Assembly: GCF_037975245.1 (NCBI RefSeq)
Contig: NC_092568.1
Coordinates: forward strand, 21,850,501-21,914,500
Reading direction: 5' to 3'
Source of the DNA: Apostichopus japonicus
Lineage: Eukaryota; Echinodermata; Holothuroidea; Aspidochirotida; Stichopodidae
DNA: 64,000 bases
Under the pieces are notes generated by a model. That model was not told the DNA's origin, made no database searches, and worked only from the letters and a program-made list of their open reading frames with translations. This document shows positions 28,301 through 35,583 of this stretch, piece by piece (positions within the stretch are counted from its first letter, which is position 1; every line of letters begins with the position of its first letter). The position numbers were made by a program, and so were the translations under genes.

Positions 28301-31300
28301 TTAAGCAAACACACAAAACAAACAATGAAACAAAACAATATGGTTAGGTATAAATCTGAACTTCAAATTAAATTATTCAAGCTTTGGTTGTCCTACATGT
28401 TTATAAATATGAATAGCTGTGTTTTTATATAAATCAGTTGCATTAAAAGTTGCAAACCCCATACATTATAAAATCAACATAATGCTCGGAAATGTTTTGA
28501 TGGTATGATATTAATAATTATTTGCTTATTTCAGTTTTCATTTTAACATTTGTTTGGGCTATCTCTTTGCAAGAAACAAAAATGAAAGTGTACGAAAAAA
28601 TATTTTTCGAAAAGACAGGAATGTACCCATTACTCTGGGGTTTTTTTCCAATTTTTTTTTTATTGTTGAAATAAAGTCAGTTCATGAAGCAAAACGTAAT
28701 CATTTTATAAACCATTTTCCCAGTTCTTGTCTCTGGAATTTATCACATAATTTTCGTTATAATTTTAGTCCAGTAATGGTGGTTGAAAATATCTGACAGA
28801 AGCTGTCCATCTTCAAGAAACAGAAAATTGATAGTCTGTTGTGACTTTTATTTTAACGGGAAAAGAATGAACATATGCTGAAGATATTACTGTTTAATTT
28901 GAAACAATTTTTTGTCTGATATAATTTCAGTCAGAAAGAAATGGATATTATGGAACCAGAAATACTGTATGCAAATCTTTTAAATACTTAAATATTAGCA
29001 AATTTCTTCTTGCAAAAGGGTAGCCGGGGGGAGGGGGGACCCTGTTTTTCAGTATTATTAATTATGCAATCACCAAAATGCACAGAAGGAGATCCTGCAA
29101 CTATAAAATGTTTACTTAATTTTATCTTTAAATAATTTTAAACTTTTCCAAATACAAACAGGTGGATTTTAAAGTCAGCCAAACCTTCCATTCCTTGGTA
29201 CTTGTGTGTTAACCGTATGCTTAGCCAAACATTTTTAAAGTAAACCTCAGAATTCTGTGCCAAAAAAGAAAAAGGGGAAAAAAAATAATTAATCGCAGAA
29301 AACTGCAATAATGTATTGAAATTTTATTTGATGTTGCCTTATACAAAATTAGTTAAGAGATAGCTTTGTGTAAAGAATAAGTTTCATTACAATTTTTTTT
29401 CTATCAATTTCAAAGTTTCAAGAATATGATTAAAGATAGATAATAACCACGTTCTAATCTTTAAAGTGACCTTAAAATTTTAAAATGGTAGCAATGTTTT
29501 TTATTCTTTTTTATAATATCAGCCAAACTATTTTAGGAACTTTGTTGCTTTGATGTTTTCTATACTTTTTAGTGTACCATAAAAATAATGTAGCTTTTAT
29601 CACACGTGCTTTTTTCTTTCAAAAACGATTGTTTTTTATTTTTCAAAACATTATGCAAAACAATCGCATTATTTACCTTTGCGCCATCATCAGTATCAAT
29701 GTGGAAAACCAAAAAATGTTTTTATTGTATAGAAGAAACAATTTGCATAATTAAGTCTCAAAGTGGGTGTTAGCCTTCTGATGGAGTAGGGAATCCTGGC
29801 TTGGAAAAATAACGAAATATAATTCGGGAGTACATTCAGTGTTTACCTCATTGAAAAGACGAAAGTTGCTAAAACAAACTTGTACAGAAGCCTCTGGAAA
29901 ATTTGGTGTAACTCTCTTGTGAAATGCAATTTACAAAGTTGACCTGTTTCTTGTTTTCAAAATTTTGCTCAGTTTTGGTTTGATTAAAAAAAAACATGAA
30001 CACTACCTCAGTTGCAATGTCGTTTCAAAAAGACATTGCAAAAAGCAGTTTTGAGGAAGATGCGGTGTAGTTTACCTTTTACCCACCTTATCAATCTATC
30101 ATAACATCAGGTAGAAAAATAGAAGAAAAAAAACCCGAGAATAAATGTTTTTTAAGATTTGCAAAATTATTTATGGCAATGTAGCTTGCTTTTGTTTGAT
30201 TTTGTTTTTGTGTTGGCTACTTGTGTAGATACCTGAAGCTTGCTGTGTTGAATTTGCCTGTCTTTTGTGGCTATTACTTTACACTTTCTTTTAATTCATT
30301 TTGCTGTGAATTTCTTCCCCCCCCCCTATTTTTTTATTTTATTTCACACGACTCTTTCTCACTATGCTAATCTAAACCGATACATTTTGCATGCTCCTTG
30401 CCCTGAAATGTTTTCCCTCTGACTGTAGATGCAATTACGATAGTTATTAAGTACAAATAAACAAAAATTGTAACCCAATTACCCATCTAATCTTAATAGT
30501 AGAAAACCCTTCATATATCCTTTGATTAACCATAATCTAACTGTAGCAGTTGTCTTAATGTACCATGAAGTCGTATTAACATTGAATGTAAACACCATTG
30601 ATACATTCCAGGTTTCCCAAGATCAGGAGGGGGGGGGGGGGGGGAATCCCATTTATCTGACTCCATAAATTGTACCAGAAGACAATTTTATGACAAATTG
30701 AATGAATTTTTTTTAGTTTGCTTAAAGTGGCTTGATGTGAGTGAGTCCAAGGTAATTTTTTTCTCTTGCCATTCACATTAAAATGAAGACAAACTTGATT
30801 GTTAGTTTGTTGCTATAGTTGCACACTAGATACGTCACATATGAAAGTTTATTACTTTTCAATACAAAGATCAACACTTGGCACATAATACTATGACAGC
30901 ATATGTACCTATGCCAAACCTAATTTACATATAGGAGTTGGGCCAGAAATTGTTATTAAACTGATAAACAAGGATAGTTACAATATTAATTGCATCTTTC
31001 TGTGAGGAACATTGTTGTTCTTATTCAAGTGAATCTGTTGGGAAGTCTGCCATATGGCTATAGAGATTGTTTCCAAACATAAAATCATCTGTTGTTAGAC
31101 ACATATCTAAAATAAATGTGCTACTCTGAGAGCAAAACTGTTGAAAAGTCCTTCCTTATAATTATCCTGAAGAAGAAAGCACTTTCCAAAAACTTTTCTC
31201 CAATAGAAATGCATGTGGAGGAATTTTTCCAAAATTAGCTACTATCAAATCCAATTTTTTTGTCTGTGAACAGTCTTAACTTGATCTTTTGCAATTTGTG

Positions 31301-34300
31301 TACTTAACTAGTTTTTTTTTTTGATGATACTGAACAATGGATAAGAAAGATATGTAAGTCTGAAGCTCTGAGCACCTACCCACCTGATATATAAACCGCC
31401 TTAGTGTAACCTTGAGATGTAACTTTGCAGTTGTCTGTACATAGATAATGAGATGTGGTTAATAACCTGAAATTGACCACCCTTATTCACATACTCATTA
31501 ATTTGTATTTTGATACAATTAATTCGTTCATGGATTTGATCTGTATTGCACAAACAATGAGGTGCCATAGGGTAAGTGTTGGGAGCAGTCGATCCTGTCC
31601 ACTGTTTTAAAATGGTAACTTAGTTAGCTTAGTGCTTAAGCTTAAAAAAATTGAATGGTAGCTTAGGTTGTCTAACACACATGCAAGTGTCCAAGTGTTT
31701 ACATCAAATGAAAAGTTTTCAGGAAGTTTTGACATAGGAGGTTTGTAACCTCTGAGAATAAATACCAATGAAAATTGCTAGTGACGAGCGATCTGTATTT
31801 TATGGTAGAAAGAAGAAAAACAGAAGCCACTCATATTACCGATCTGTTTGTCAGCTAGTTTTATTAATAACTTTCAAGGCCTAACCATTTTAGATCTTTA
31901 CCCCATCACTTTAGCAACACTTCCATCATTTCATCAAAGCAAAATCAACGGAAAGTAAGCAACCAAGTGTAGCCGGCCGAAATTATCCAGTATGGAATTA
32001 TCTACCGAGAGACTACAAGAAAACTTACAAAAAGAACTGGGATATACAAATAGAATTGGTAGCTTTCTGCCTGTCTCATTGGCAAATCCAATGTTGCATT
32101 TTCTCTCTGGGCAAAATTCTTCAATCAAGATATAAAAACATACATTGCAAATCACAATAACAGCTTTGTTTTAATCCATTGTTTTATAATTCCTCAGTCT
32201 CAGTGTTCTGCTTCTATCTATAGGGTCCTACAGTTAACTAGGGTTCTGTGGCTTGTGATGGGTTAATCTGGGCCTGACTAGACAAGCTCTTTGTCATCAT
32301 CATGGCATAAATTTACCTCTTTTTTTTATCTCCATCTCACACCCAGTCAGCGATTTGCACATCATTTCCGTTGCTTTTTAGAATAAACATTCAACATTCC
32401 ATTTATCACCTTGGTATAGAATAAGGGCTGTTTCTTAAACCAAACCCATCCAGAGTTTGTTTCATTTCAAAATTTGCAGAAAGAATACATTTCTTTTACC
32501 CTCTTTTGTATGTGTAGTTCTACTTTGATTTCTATTCTTGTTTATAAGCATTTTTAAAAAAAAAAACATTTTTGAGTTCAGAACATAACAGATCATGTTC
32601 CATTGCCAAACTCTCTGTTGAGGACAAAAGGTTGTGTTTGAAAATAGATATGTTTTAGTGGAACACTTGATCAATTAAGATTAATTTATTAATTGGAGCT
32701 TTTTAGTAGGACTTGACAGAGCACAAGGATAGCAGATATTTTCGGAGAAAAAATGTTTGTTTATAGACTTACGTTGCATCTTTAATAAAAAACGTACAGA
32801 AGGGCATTTACATATTTTTATTTTATTTCTGACGATAGACACCTCTTGCATCGTTTATCCGTCAAATGATCTTCCGTGGCTGAAAGGGGTCTTTAAAGCA
32901 AAAATAATAGACTTGATGAATTTATTCAAATGTTTAGTAAAGCAATGTTGATAAAAAAAAAATATTATTAAATGTTAAGATTTTTGTTTATTGTTAGATA
33001 TGTTCCTTACACTGCTTTTATCATCTCAAAAGTATTTCTTATTGTAAAATCTTGTAAACAGTTCAAAAAGTTTTTAAAAAAGTATGAATAAAGTATGTGA
33101 AAGGAAATGTAAAACCTCGCCTTTGGTCATCTCTGGCTTGCAGTGCCTCTACTATAGCTGATCCTCTCATCTTTCTGTGGATGATATCTCTTCCTTCCTG
33201 CACCATCTCGTTTATCCTTCCTCTTGTATCTTTCCTCTTCATTAAACCCCACCTTCTTCTTATAGTCAATGTGTCTGTTTATCTGCCTGTCTGTCTGTCT
33301 AAGTGTCTGTGCATCTTCCCAGCATGCTTCAGAAAGTCTACGCCTCACAATTTGTAATTTTGCAAATCTTTCGCACGTGAGATGACATTTTAAGCCATTG
33401 ATGAGTGACTGTTGATTAACTCGGATTTAAAAATATAAACCATTTGGAGGAGAGAAAAAAAGGGGAGATGGGAATGTTTTTAGAGGCTTCATATTCCTAC
33501 AGCACGAAATAAAATGAGAATTAAAAATGAGAAATGAAAATTTAAATGAAATAATTGGTCATAAATAAGCTATCTTTTTGTCCTCACTTGATTCTTTGCA
33601 GACCTATCCTTTGTCCATAGCTACTGTTTTTTTCATCTAGATATTGTTATAAACATCTTTGCCCCAAAGCAGGCATTCTAGCTTAAAACTTAAAAAGTTA
33701 TAACATGTTAGGAGCTTGATTGACAGTGAAGCGTTAGCCATTCGGGGGTGGTTTTGAAATTAGTGGTTAATTTGATGAGAAAGGAAAGTAAATAAACTAG
33801 GAATGATGATAATGATGATGATGGTGGTGGTTGTGATGGCGATGATGGTGTTGGATGTGGTGGTGGTGATAATGGTGATTGTGAGGATGGTGGTGGTGGA
33901 TGTGGTGATGGTCGTGGTGGTGGTGATGATGATGATGATACTGCTGCTGCTGGTGGTGGTGATGATGATACTGATGATGATGCACAGCGGGTGGAAGAGG
34001 GTCCCAGGAAATCTCACCTGAGTATACCATGATTTCTTTTACAGCAGCTATACCAGCAGCCAGACCTCCTCCCTTCTGTTGATCAACAAACCGACGCTCA
34101 GCTCACCTCTGATACCAGTAATCCTATTCAAGACCGTGTGGAAGCCGCCACAGAAATACCTCTCACCTCTGCAATGTACGTGGATGACTTGAACAGCAAT
34201 ATATCTCAAGACATACAGTTTGAATTCCCGGATGAAGTCCTCCTCCAGAGCACGGACAACCATTACACGACCCTGGGTTACAGTCCCAGACCATTCAAGC

Positions 34301-34683
34301 AGAATACAACAGAGACGGATGGGGCTCAGCCAGTGGTGAGGAGGAACAATGGAGACACAAAAGGGGATAACACCAAGAGGAAAGAGAGGCCAAAGTCAGC
34401 CGCTGATCTCTCATCAAAGAGGAAACCCGTGGACAGTGAGATGGACATGCAGAATCCATCCCAAGTCAGGAGGTTATCAGCGAAACTAGAGAAGTTGCAA
34501 TCATCGAGTAGTCCTGGAAGTACGACGCCGACGAAAACATCACCAAAGACCCCGAGCCCGACGAACCAGTCAGAAAAGGAAGAACCGGGGGACCAGACCC
34601 CAGGGGACCAGACCCCAGGGGATGGTAAGGGGGAGAAGGAAAAGAAGAAGAATTCAATTTGGTATGAGTATGGGTGTGTGTAG
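7113..34683 (+). CDS. CCDC88C: CCDC88 family protein, Daple/Girdin-like (partial, 19 exons, C-terminal part)
   Basis: Scaffold linking Wnt/Dishevelled and G-protein signalling to the cytoskeleton in vertebrates. The exons join in frame to 1599 residues plus stop: 7113-7346, 9267-9425, 9932-10217, 11297-12615, 13372-13499, 14584-14673, 15139-15279, 16629-16704, 17458-18065, 19009-19114, 20102-20247, 20511-20600, 22148-22193, 22690-22828, 23263-23394, 24198-24320, 25721-25867, 28039-28229, 34045-34683. Residues 1-1127 are heptad coiled coil, closing with the family block LRRQKEKLEEKIMDQYK; the rest is Ser/Pro/Lys-rich and disordered. The last residues WYEYGCV match the Daple C-terminus, whose GCV binds the Dishevelled PDZ domain. 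Vertebrate Girdin lacks this tail, so Daple-like is preferred, although the gene may be the ancestral single copy. The Hook-like N-terminus (about 200 residues) is outside the window or unrecognised. No Galpha-binding (GBA) motif is visible. Confidence 0.95.
7419..7839. mobile_element. Long-TIR palindromic MITE
   Basis: Two arms of roughly 120-130 bp are inverted copies of each other (about 7419-7550 and 7705-7839), sharing GGGTCATTCC termini and an inner block beginning AGGTGACCCTCTCAGA. A short TGTTGTT repeat flanks both sides (7412-7418 and 7840-7846) and may be the target duplication. It lies 72 bp after the donor of exon a. No coding capacity. The superfamily is not assigned. Confidence 0.8.
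7840..9266. other. Intron sequence
   Basis: Remainder of the intron between exons a and b. Contains a short GTC/ATC microsatellite near 7903-7927. No other structure seen. Confidence 0.6.
9267..9425 (+). CDS. CCDC88C: CCDC88 exon b
   Basis: 53 codons, phase 0 at both ends; acceptor CCCCTAG, donor GTAAAA. Encodes coiled coil with AYRDELDVYKEMALK and VTKYKEKMNEMDYLSKRVE, close to the Girdin segment containing YRDELDALREKA. A G-rich, quadruplex-capable tract (9468-9494) lies 43 bp after the donor. Confidence 0.93.
9932..10217 (+). CDS. CCDC88C: CCDC88 exon c
   Basis: 95 codons plus one base (enters phase 0, leaves phase 1). Starts ELRDDNQLLSETKTLLEEQL, aligning with Girdin ELKEDNQVLLETKTMLEDQL. 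The acceptor is TTTTTACAG and the donor GTATGG. Confidence 0.93.
10218..11296. other. Intron sequence
   Basis: AT-rich intron between exons c and d. No repeat family or RNA gene recognised. Confidence 0.6.
11297..12615 (+). CDS. CCDC88C: CCDC88 exon d, large coiled-coil exon
   Basis: 1319 bp giving about 439 codons of uninterrupted heptad-repeat coiled coil, entering in phase 1 and leaving in phase 0. Repeated patterns such as LEKENK, LELENK and KLEKENKRLKQSLE are typical of the Girdin/Daple rod. The last residues, ATIEKKTMSTLRE, match Girdin ATIDIKTLVTLRE. A vertebrate-scale single large exon in this place has been retained. Confidence 0.96.
12759..12996 (-). mobile_element. Short Penelope-like/retrozyme-type relic with hammerhead-like motif
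   Basis: A 238-bp insertion is flanked by a perfect 12-bp direct repeat GATTAAAGTTGT (12747-12758 and 12997-13008). On the minus strand, 12772-12812 carries a 6-bp hairpin GATCCT/AGGATC with a 3-base loop (12785-12799), placed like stem II of the hammerhead ribozymes of Penelope-like elements. The flanking core is degenerate: TTGTAGA in place of CTGATGA and AAAAC in place of GAAAC, so activity is not expected. The assignment comes from recalled motif layout and is tentative. Confidence 0.5.
13372..13499 (+). CDS. CCDC88C: CCDC88 exon e
   Basis: 42 codons plus two bases. Encodes LTSELEKLGLDREKLLHQEL, matching Girdin LTHELEKIGLNKERLLHDEQ. The acceptor is CCCTCCAG; the donor is GTAAGG. Confidence 0.94.
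13500..14583. other. Intron sequence
   Basis: Contains an A run near 13842-13857 and a G run at 13911-13919. No gene or mobile-element ends recognised. Confidence 0.6.
14584..14673 (+). CDS. CCDC88C: CCDC88 exon f
   Basis: 90 bp, entering and leaving in phase 2. Encodes RYKALESKMDEALKKNLEI followed by KEEKIKNLETR, nearly identical to the Girdin segment RYKLLESKLESTLKKSLEI. The acceptor is CATTCCAG; the donor is GTTAGG. Confidence 0.95.
15139..15279 (+). CDS. CCDC88C: CCDC88 exon g
   Basis: 141 bp of coiled coil (LNQVKRDYERLQNQLAEER), phase 2 at both ends. The acceptor is TTTGCCAG; the donor GTACGA is weaker than its neighbours but required by frame. Confidence 0.9.
15350..15729. mobile_element. 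Non-autonomous hAT-type MITE
   Basis: The ends are inverted (CAGTGGCGGAGCTAGG and GACGCTCCGCCACTG) and the element is flanked by a perfect 8-bp target duplication CCTGTTAA (15342-15349 and 15730-15737). It is 380 bp with no transposase. Its segment 15426-15515 is the reverse complement of the internal module found at 4651-4756, 41378-41485 and 42591-42691. CAGTGGCGGAGC ends are typical of hAT elements. Confidence 0.9.
15738..16628. other. Intron sequence
   Basis: Rest of the intron between exons g and h. No recognised structure. Confidence 0.6.
16629..16704 (+). CDS. CCDC88C: CCDC88 exon h
   Basis: 76 bp, entering in phase 2 and leaving in phase 0. Encodes STKEVMKMQDHLVSVERT, which continues into NATLQSEA of the next exon and matches Girdin TTRELLKVKDRLIEVERN. 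The acceptor is GTTCACAG; the donor is GTGAGC. Confidence 0.93.
16892..17138 (-). mobile_element. tRNA-derived SINE
   Basis: On the minus strand the element starts with a tRNA-like head (17138-17071): A box TTAGCTCAGTGG and B box GAGTTCGAGTC, a near-perfect pol III promoter. A body of about 150 bp follows, ending near 16916, then a short ATAC/CATA tandem tail (16892-16912). Head, unrelated body and simple-repeat tail in this order define a SINE. The SINE family is not assigned. Confidence 0.8.
17458..18065 (+). CDS. CCDC88C: CCDC88 exon i
   Basis: 608 bp (202 codons plus two bases), phase 0 in and phase 2 out. Long coiled coil starting NATLQSEANNLKDQI; Girdin has NATLQAEKQALKTQL. The Ser-rich SSSASKKREEVNKG segment is a local break in the heptads. 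The acceptor is CTTTCCAG; the donor GTATGG is copied in the adjacent repeats. Confidence 0.95.
18066..18545 (+). repeat. Degenerate tandem repeats seeded at the exon i donor
   Basis: Imperfect repeats of about 60-110 bp carrying TTAATGCTTAGAGGAGGATG, CATAGCTGTTACAG and GACCCCAT words. Several copies include the exon end and donor (TACAGGTATG): near 18231 and 18342, with variants at 18181 and 18511. The first copy is the true exon/intron border at 18065/18066. Confidence 0.75.
18546..19008. other. Intron sequence
   Basis: AT-rich intron remainder before exon j. Nothing further seen. Confidence 0.6.
19009..19114 (+). CDS. CCDC88C: CCDC88 exon j
   Basis: 106 bp, phase 2 in and phase 0 out. Encodes SLQLEHTSLQGELAEARDQY then a Lys/Glu-rich end KLEHKCE, aligning with Girdin KLEQTRLEAEFSKLKEQY. 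The acceptor is TTTTGTCAG; the donor is GTAAGA. Confidence 0.94.
19115..20101. other. Intron sequence
   Basis: AT-rich intron between exons j and k. No repeats or RNA genes recognised. Confidence 0.6.
20102..20247 (+). CDS. CCDC88C: CCDC88 exon k
   Basis: 48 codons plus two bases. MLMQLNSNLEDENHKLMEQL matches Girdin LLSQLKGNLEEENRHLLDQI, and HHEEQRQLE matches FHVEQRQYID. The acceptor is CTCGTCAG; the donor is GTAAGT. Confidence 0.95.
20511..20600 (+). CDS. CCDC88C: CCDC88 exon l, end of the coiled coil
   Basis: 90 bp, phase 2 at both ends. Encodes LRRQKEKLEEKIMDQYK, the most conserved block of the family, and then NYTSPHKK. The donor GTAAGT is strong. The last 20 bp of this exon and its donor recur in the minisatellite that starts directly downstream; reading past the donor hits TAA at once. 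Confidence 0.97.
20601..21924 (+). repeat. 1.3-kb minisatellite copying the exon l splice donor
   Basis: Built from a 20-bp core, ATAACTACACCTCCCCACAT, and a 31-bp variant carrying AAAAAGTTAGTACA. A higher-order unit of 338 bp is repeated: the landmark TCCCTACATAAAAAG starts at 20831, 21169 and 21507. Six array copies keep the exon end plus intact donor AAAAAGTAAGTAC (GT at 20655, 20845, 21183, 21521, 21669 and 21723), differing from the true site by one base in the exonic flank. Confidence 0.95.
22148..22193 (+). CDS. CCDC88C: CCDC88 exon m (microexon)
   Basis: 46 bp, phase 2 in and phase 0 out; 15 residues SKGGLNLNFMKKIYK after a junction Lys. It occupies the place of the Girdin segment NWITLKMRKLIKSKK. 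The acceptor is TTGCTTAG; the donor is GTGAGT. Confidence 0.88.
22194..22689. other. Intron sequence
   Basis: Includes a 17-bp duplication (TGTCTGTGTCGTCTCA) just before the next acceptor. Nothing else recognised. Confidence 0.6.
22690..22828 (+). CDS. CCDC88C: CCDC88 exon n
   Basis: 46 codons plus one base. A basic start (SNKTKDKRKKME) is followed by Ser/Gly-rich disordered sequence SVQPDPLGETSSTGSGVESW, comparable to the Girdin segment around SDSSEG and SSSVGSNSLEDG. The acceptor TTTTCAAAG is unusual but fits frame and position; the donor is GTCAGT. Confidence 0.85.
23263..23394 (+). CDS. CCDC88C: CCDC88 exon o
   Basis: 132 bp, phase 1 at both ends. Encodes TPTWDLSPSSANRINNSKQ and MSMPPSVLAGHIDAANRG: disordered with a region comparable to the Girdin segment MNDLVQSMVLAGGQ. 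The acceptor is TCTCTTACAG; the donor is GTACTG. Confidence 0.85.
23395..24197. other. Intron sequence
   Basis: Contains at 23545-23612 a diverged copy of 23068-23140 in the preceding intron. No other structure recognised. Confidence 0.5.
24198..24320 (+). CDS. CCDC88C: CCDC88 exon p
   Basis: 123 bp, phase 1 at both ends. YSMSTEDLRMPREALRKSSM and ALSTPALN align with Girdin TGSTENLEVPDD and AFSTTAIN. The acceptor is a CAGCAG tandem, so the exon may start at 24195 (one extra Ala) or 24198. The donor is GTAAGC. Confidence 0.88.
24321..25170. other. Intron sequence
   Basis: Unremarkable AT-rich intron with a C run at 25037-25044. Confidence 0.55.
25171..25525 (+). repeat. 30-bp minisatellite
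   Basis: About twelve copies of a 30-bp unit containing GTTGTACTCATACCAAGGGG. The period is a multiple of three, which produces artefactual open frames in several phases. It lies about 195 bp before exon q. Confidence 0.95.
25721..25867 (+). CDS. CCDC88C: CCDC88 exon q
   Basis: 147 bp, phase 1 at both ends. Ser/Thr/Pro/Asn-rich disordered segment (HHSPSSTHNLSPNQARSSG, SPITSTPNQTNNSSGSFAG) without close resemblance to vertebrate proteins. Inclusion rests on phase continuity, a good acceptor (TTCTTCCAG) and a usable donor (GTACTT). Confidence 0.75.
25868..26865. other. Intron sequence
   Basis: AT-rich intron with a C run near 26610-26623. Nothing else recognised. Confidence 0.55.
26866..28006 (+). 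repeat. 48-53 bp minisatellite with palindromic core
   Basis: About 23 copies of a unit containing TGTTACTATATTGTAACA (inverted repeat TGTTAC/GTAACA) and TTTGGTAGTGCCACCA. Two unit types alternate, ending AAACACTTGAGGC or ATGCTTGAGAG. Alternating dimers give a 98-bp higher-order period toward the 3' end. The array stops about 30 bp before the exon r acceptor. Minus-strand open frames through it are artefacts of the repeat. Confidence 0.95.
28039..28286 (+). CDS. CCDC88C: CCDC88 exon r, with alternative C-terminus
   Basis: Enters in phase 1 with EGGMDDSLSRYVKKSG, then SRIKSRSREILTDLRANSVE. Two outcomes are readable. Splicing at the donor GTAGGT (exon end 28229, phase 0) leads to exon s and the GCV tail. 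Reading through gives 18 more residues, VGGKKKKWFPSKQGKASI, and a stop at 28284-28286, for a form of 1405 residues in this window without the PDZ ligand. An AATAAA at 28670-28675 could end the short transcript. Confidence 0.85.
28287..34044. other. Large intron (or 3' UTR of a short isoform at its start)
   Basis: 5.8 kb of AT-rich DNA with no recognised exon or mobile-element ends. Notable points: AATAAA at 28670; G/C runs at 29019-29038, 30309-30317 and 30626-30644 (18 Gs); and a trinucleotide repeat before the next acceptor. Confidence 0.55.
33800..33990 (+). repeat. GAT/GGT trinucleotide microsatellite
   Basis: Interrupted (GAT)n, (GGT)n and (GCT)n tracts. On the opposite strand it reads as ATC/ACC repeats, giving false His- or Ile/Thr-rich open frames. 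It ends about 55 bp before the exon s acceptor. Confidence 0.95.
34045..34683 (+). CDS. CCDC88C: CCDC88 last exon, Daple-type GCV PDZ ligand
   Basis: 212 codons and stop (TAG, 34681-34683), phase 0 in. Acidic and disordered, then Lys/Ser/Pro-rich (RKERPKSAADLSSKRKP, RRLSAKLEKLQSSSSPGS), a GDQTP repeat (34587-34624), and the end NSIWYEYGCV. WYEYGCV matches the vertebrate Daple C-terminus, where GCV binds the Dishevelled PDZ domain. The acceptor is a CAGCAG tandem, so the first Gln may be skipped. Confidence 0.93.
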   Translation, partial: QLYQQPDLLPSVDQQTDAQLTSDTSNPIQDRVEAATEIPLTSAMYVDDLNSNISQDIQFEFPDEVLLQSTDNHYTTLGYSPRPFKQNTTETDGAQPVVRRNNGDTKGDNTKRKERPKSAADLSSKRKPVDSEMDMQNPSQVRRLSAKLEKLQSSSSPGSTTPTKTSPKTPSPTNQSEKEEPGDQTPGDQTPGDGKGEKEKKKNSIWYEYGCV

Positions 34684-34918
34684 GAACCATCACGTTCCTT
34701 CTTTGTTGTTGATATTGACGGTTGTAAGCTCTGCGGAGAAGTGAAGTTGATGCCTCAAGAGTGGGCTTGGTGCAGTTGTGGGTCAGGATGGTTTCAAGTA
34801 GGAACGTGAACACAGGTTATTGATGTGGAGAACATGACGTTGCAAAATATTCATATTTAAATGGAAAAAAAACAGCAGCGTGTCAAATTTCTCGAATGAG
34901 TTGATTTTTCATTTCTTG

Positions 34919-34924
34919 AATAAA
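34919..34924 (+). other. Candidate polyadenylation signal of the long CCDC88 isoform
   Basis: AATAAA 236 bp after the GCV stop codon. First such hexamer in the 3' flank; use not demonstrated. Confidence 0.4.
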
Positions 34925-35355
34925 ATGAAACCAGTCCACATCTTCCTGATGTACGTCACAAAGAGATGTCATAAACTCTATCAATAGTTTAACGTGAAAT
35001 CCACATCACTTTTTCAGTCCCCAGAATAGATTGTTAACTGTAAAAAATTTATTCAGTTGACTGGAAACTTGCTTGGGACACTTTAAATCCTAAATATGAA
35101 TAAGAAACTCAACTGCTAATGTTTTCAGAATATATTTGAAAAAGTGTTATGTAAATTTTCAATACCGGTAATTATTAAGTTCCACTTGCCACTAACTTGC
35201 CACTATATTACCTTGTCACAAGAACACTAGCTTTCGGTTTGGTCTCATTCCTCATCCGTCCGTTTAATGCATAGGGTCGTCTGCCTTTGTATATCTATGG
35301 AATCTACGGATATCTATGGAAATGGGCACAGCTTCTCATACGGCAACCAAAAGAA

Positions 35356-35583
35356 CACCATGTTGTGTTGGTATCGATGTCTCACCATGTTGTGTTGGTA
35401 TCGATGTCTCACCATGTTGTGTTGGTATCGATGTCTCACCATGTTGTGTTGGTATCGATGTCTCACCATGTTGTGTTGGTATCGATGTCTCACCATGTTG
35501 TGTTGGTATCGATGTCTCACCATGTTGTGTTGGTTTTGATGTCTCATCATGTTGTGTTGGTACTGATGTCTCATCATATTGTG
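35356..35583 (+). repeat. 27-bp minisatellite
   Basis: Eight full copies and one partial copy of a 27-bp unit starting CACCATGTTGTGTTGGTATC. The first six are nearly identical; later ones diverge. The length is a multiple of three, so several frames stay open without coding meaning. Confidence 0.95.

Noticed and set aside
33797-34030. His-rich and Ile/Thr-rich open frames on the minus strand
   Set aside because: Trinucleotide microsatellite artefacts.
34466-34813. Minus-strand 115-codon frame
   Set aside because: Antisense to the last CCDC88 exon, with no resemblance to known proteins.
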